Positions 12,875 through 14,560 of a DNA stretch of 14,560 bases are shown in pieces. The translations under genes and the position numbers were made by a program. Source of the DNA: an uncultured Bacilli bacterium (lineage in GTDB: Bacteria > Bacillota_I > Bacilli_A > RF39 > UBA660). The number at the start of each line of letters is the position of its first letter. Position 1 is the stretch's first letter. The notes beneath the pieces were generated by a model. That model was not told the origin of the DNA. It saw only the letters and a list, made by a program, of their open reading frames with translations, and searched no databases. The DNA is taken from positions 1 to 14,560 of the forward strand of contig CAKOSD010000011.1 of the NCBI GenBank assembly GCA_934101745.1. Reading direction: 5' to 3'.

Positions 12875-13488
12875 ACTATGCCTTTAAATAATGGTATGTT
12901 AATTCGGTATATAACTTCTCCAATATCATGGGTAACTATAATTGCTGTTTTACCTTCTGATTTAATAATATTATAAACATCATTACTTACTTCTAATCGG
13001 GTTTGATAATCTAGAGCACTAAAAGGTTCATCTAAAAGTAAAATATCCGGATTAGTAGCAAGTGTTCTAATTAAAGCCACCCTTTGGCGCATTCCTCCCG
13101 ATAAACTACTAGGATACTTATCCTTAAACTCTAATAAATTATATTTTTTAATAAGATTATCGACAAAACTTAAATTTTCTTTAGTAAGACAGTGAGTTAA
13201 TCTAAGTCCCAAAATTGCATTATCCCAAATAGTTAAGTAGGGTAGTAAACAGTCTGTTTGGAGCATATAACCAATTTTTTTATTATGCGTATCAATTAAC
13301 CCTTCAAAATCTTTATCTAATCCGGTAAGAATTGAAAGGATAGTAGATTTACCACATCCTGAAGGACCCACAATAGCCACAAAATCCTTATCATCAATAC
13401 TAAACGAAATATCTTGTAAGGCTAGAACTTCTCCTTTTAGAGTATGATATTCTTTTTTTAAATTTTTTATTTCTAAAACTTTAGGCAT
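12865..13488 (-). pseudogene. N-terminal part of the interrupted ABC importer ATPase (SsuB/TauB-like)
   Basis: This is the energy-coupling subunit of the importer. The frame has 207 codons, of which about 190 are native and the last 17 or so (EVIYRINIPLFKGIVKP) come from element 2. Present are Walker A GPSGCGKST (41-49), Q-loop Gln77, signature LSGGMRQR (129-136), Walker B ILLLDEP (149-155), D-loop SALD (157-160) and the H-loop His187 in VTHDIG. The cut falls three codons after that His. Lost from this half are the 67 C-terminal residues, now at 6388-6599, so it is probably inactive or unstable despite having every catalytic motif. ATG 13488 follows AAAGGA and lies 24 bases after the binding-protein stop, as an operon. 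The intact gene would encode 257 residues, normal for the family. Confidence 0.92.
12920..12926. repeat. Element 2 right junction, 7-bp core CCAATAT
   Basis: Right of this core (CATGGGTAAC...) is ATPase coding on the minus strand; left of it (CGGTATATAACTTCT) is element DNA. The same core is at 6593-6599. The neighbouring bases differ between the junctions (GCGAGG-type versus AGAAGT-type when read on the minus strand), so the shared sequence is no longer than 7 bp. Confidence 0.8.
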
Positions 13489-13512
13489 TATATATCCTTT
13501 AAAGTTATTTAC

Positions 13513-14493
13513 CTAATCATTATTAACTAAAATATTAAAATCTATCTTGTTTTCTATAAGGTTATTATCTAACATTACTTGTTCTAAATTTTGATAAGCC
13601 ATTTCTTTAATATGGGTATCATTATACCAACAATCATAATCTTTATATCTTTTAATCATTGTAGTTAAATTATTAAGACTTTCATCTTTAAACTGATTAT
13701 GGATAACAAGGGCTACTACATCTGGTTTATTATTATTAACAAATTCTAAACCTTTATTTAAGGCTTTCTTAAATTTATCAATTATATCTTTATTGTTTTC
13801 AATATAACTTTTTCGAGCATAGTAAGTTGTATAAGGCATTTCACCAGAATATGCACCAATACTAGCCACAACATAGCCTAAATTTTCTTTTTCTAACTTC
13901 GTAGCGGTTGGTTCAAAGAGATTAACATAATCTCCCATTCCCCCAATGAAAGATCCCGATAACGCCGCAAATTCAACCGAGTAATTTAAATTTATCTTAT
14001 TACTATCAATATTCATTTTCTTCAGAGCATTTAGAAAATTTAAGGCTGGCATCCCGCCTTTACGACCTACTAAAACTTCTTTACCATATAATTCTTCTAA
14101 ATTAAAGTTATCGTTTTTAGAACGACTTAAAATAAATTGACCATCTCTTTTGGTAAGACCAGCAAAGTTTACTAAGTAGTCTTTTTCGCCACCATTATAA
14201 ACATAAATAGTACTTTCTAAACCCGCAAAGCCAATATTAACATCATTAGATAAAACTGCTGCGGCAACTTTATCAGCTCCTGGTGTTAAAATAAGTTCAA
14301 TGTCTAAACCTTCATCTTTAAAATAATTATTTTCTATAGCAACATACCAAGGAGCATAGAAAACAGAGTGGGTAACTTCAGCAACCTTAATCTTTGTTAA
14401 AGATTTATCTTCATCTTTTTTATTATGAATATTAAGCAAGCCAATCATTAAAATTAATACTAAACAAATTATAATACTAAATATTTTTTTCAT
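13513..14493 (-). CDS. ABC importer substrate-binding protein, NMT1/SsuA-like
   Basis: A 326-aa periplasm-equivalent binding protein that captures the substrate outside the membrane for the permease/ATPase pair. After an N-terminal hydrophobic stretch (about 4-22) the mature fold starts KIKVAEVTHSVFYAPWYVAI, then NYFKDEGLDIEL, ADKVAAAVLSNDVNIGFAG, GRKGGMPALNFL and SGEMPYTTYYA. These are typical of the NMT1/THI5-like and sulfonate-binding families. No lipobox cysteine is present (the cleavage region reads MIGLLN), which is odd for a Gram-positive organism. It may stay anchored by an uncleaved N-terminal helix. ATG 14493 follows AAGGAGAG. It is the first gene of the operon. The substrate is uncertain: pyrimidine thiamine precursors, sulfonates or aromatic compounds. 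Confidence 0.88.
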   Translation of the reverse strand: MKKIFSIIICLVLILMIGLLNIHNKKDEDKSLTKIKVAEVTHSVFYAPWYVAIENNYFKDEGLDIELILTPGADKVAAAVLSNDVNIGFAGLESTIYVYNGGEKDYLVNFAGLTKRDGQFILSRSKNDNFNLEELYGKEVLVGRKGGMPALNFLNALKKMNIDSNKINLNYSVEFAALSGSFIGGMGDYVNLFEPTATKLEKENLGYVVASIGAYSGEMPYTTYYARKSYIENNKDIIDKFKKALNKGLEFVNNNKPDVVALVIHNQFKDESLNNLTTMIKRYKDYDCWYNDTHIKEMAYQNLEQVMLDNNLIENKIDFNILVNND

Positions 14494-14511
14494 AATTCTC
14501 TCCTTATAGAT

Positions 14512-14517
14512 AGTATA
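14512..14517 (-). promoter_or_regulatory. Possible -10 box of the ABC importer operon
   Basis: On the minus strand TATACT lies 18 bases before the binding-protein ATG. The -35 position at 17-base spacing reads CACACC, which is poor, so either an activator is needed or the true promoter is outside the window. I see no recognisable TPP riboswitch or other leader RNA in the short stretch available. Confidence 0.25.
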
Positions 14518-14560
14518 TGAACTTTCTTAAAAATGGTGTGAGCTACTAGATGAATGATAT

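Larger units (their letters stand above)
6593..12926. mobile_element. Element 2: serine-integrase element with plasmid-like genes, inserted in the ABC ATPase gene
   Basis: The two halves of the ATPase gene flank about 6.33 kb of unrelated DNA, and the sequence CCAATAT occurs at both junctions (6593-6599 and 12920-12926). A large serine integrase lies at the right end with its terminator directly against the junction. Contents: an 83-aa gene, a ClpP-like protease with an overlapping small gene, a resolvase, an Xre repressor, a lipoprotein, a replication-initiator-like gene, an inverted-repeat-rich noncoding region and a 44-aa ORF before the integrase. Rep-like gene plus resolvase plus origin-like DNA suggests an integrating plasmid. 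No phage structural or conjugation gene is seen, so transfer would need a helper. Confidence 0.85.

Noticed and set aside
6593..12926. Prophage
   Set aside because: A repressor, integrase and ClpP-like protease are phage-like, but no terminase, portal, capsid, tail, holin or lysin gene is present.
1..14560. CRISPR arrays, tRNA or rRNA genes
   Set aside because: No regularly spaced repeats and no cloverleaf or rRNA-like segment seen; GC-rich 2363-2390 was considered as a tRNA arm but lacks the other arms.

Overview
The window is a very AT-rich (roughly a quarter G+C by eye), low-GC Gram-positive-type chromosome segment. Evidence for this is strong Shine-Dalgarno sites (AAGGAGG type), sigma-A-like promoters, a lipobox lipoprotein and codon use dominated by AGA, TTA and A/T-ending codons. 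TGG is used for Trp, so the code looks standard. A gut Bacillota or Mollicutes-related lineage would fit, but the species cannot be named from the sequence.

The resident DNA is one ABC-importer operon on the minus strand, of the nitrate/sulfonate/taurine (NMT1/SsuABC-like) family. It runs right to left: substrate-binding protein (14493-13513), ATPase (13488 onward) and permease (6425-5637), with a terminator after the permease. Acquired DNA interrupts this operon repeatedly. (i) Element 2 (about 6593-12926) lies inside the ATPase gene. It cuts after the H-loop histidine codon, within a 7-bp sequence CCAATAT now present at both junctions. Joining the two halves restores a 257-codon frame. (ii) A cassette with a DUF4143-type AAA ATPase (4419-5615) lies at the permease 3' end, between the intact permease and a displaced second copy of the permease 3' half. 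(iii) Element 1 (about 151-4190) splits that displaced copy into pieces at 4191-4275 and 1-150.

Element 1 holds a large unrecognised membrane protein (228-2147), a 44-codon ORF, an interval of about 415 bp bounded by 20-bp inverted repeats and rich in hairpins, and a large serine recombinase (2801-4147). The recombinase appears to start at an ATA codon: no ATG, GTG or TTG lies upstream in frame, and the first ATG would remove the catalytic serine.

Element 2 resembles an integrating plasmid. It carries a leftward 83-aa gene, a ClpP-like serine protease overlapping a 105-aa gene, a small resolvase, a divergently transcribed Xre repressor and Cys-rich lipoprotein, and a possible replication initiator. 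Next come an inverted-repeat-rich noncoding region (candidate origin), a 44-aa ORF and a large serine integrase. No capsid, portal, relaxase or type IV secretion gene is present.

The main observation is that both large serine recombinases sit in genes of the same importer operon. The element 2 insertion is exact and frame-restoring, so it could act as a reversible switch for the transporter ATPase. Excision itself is inferred, not seen.
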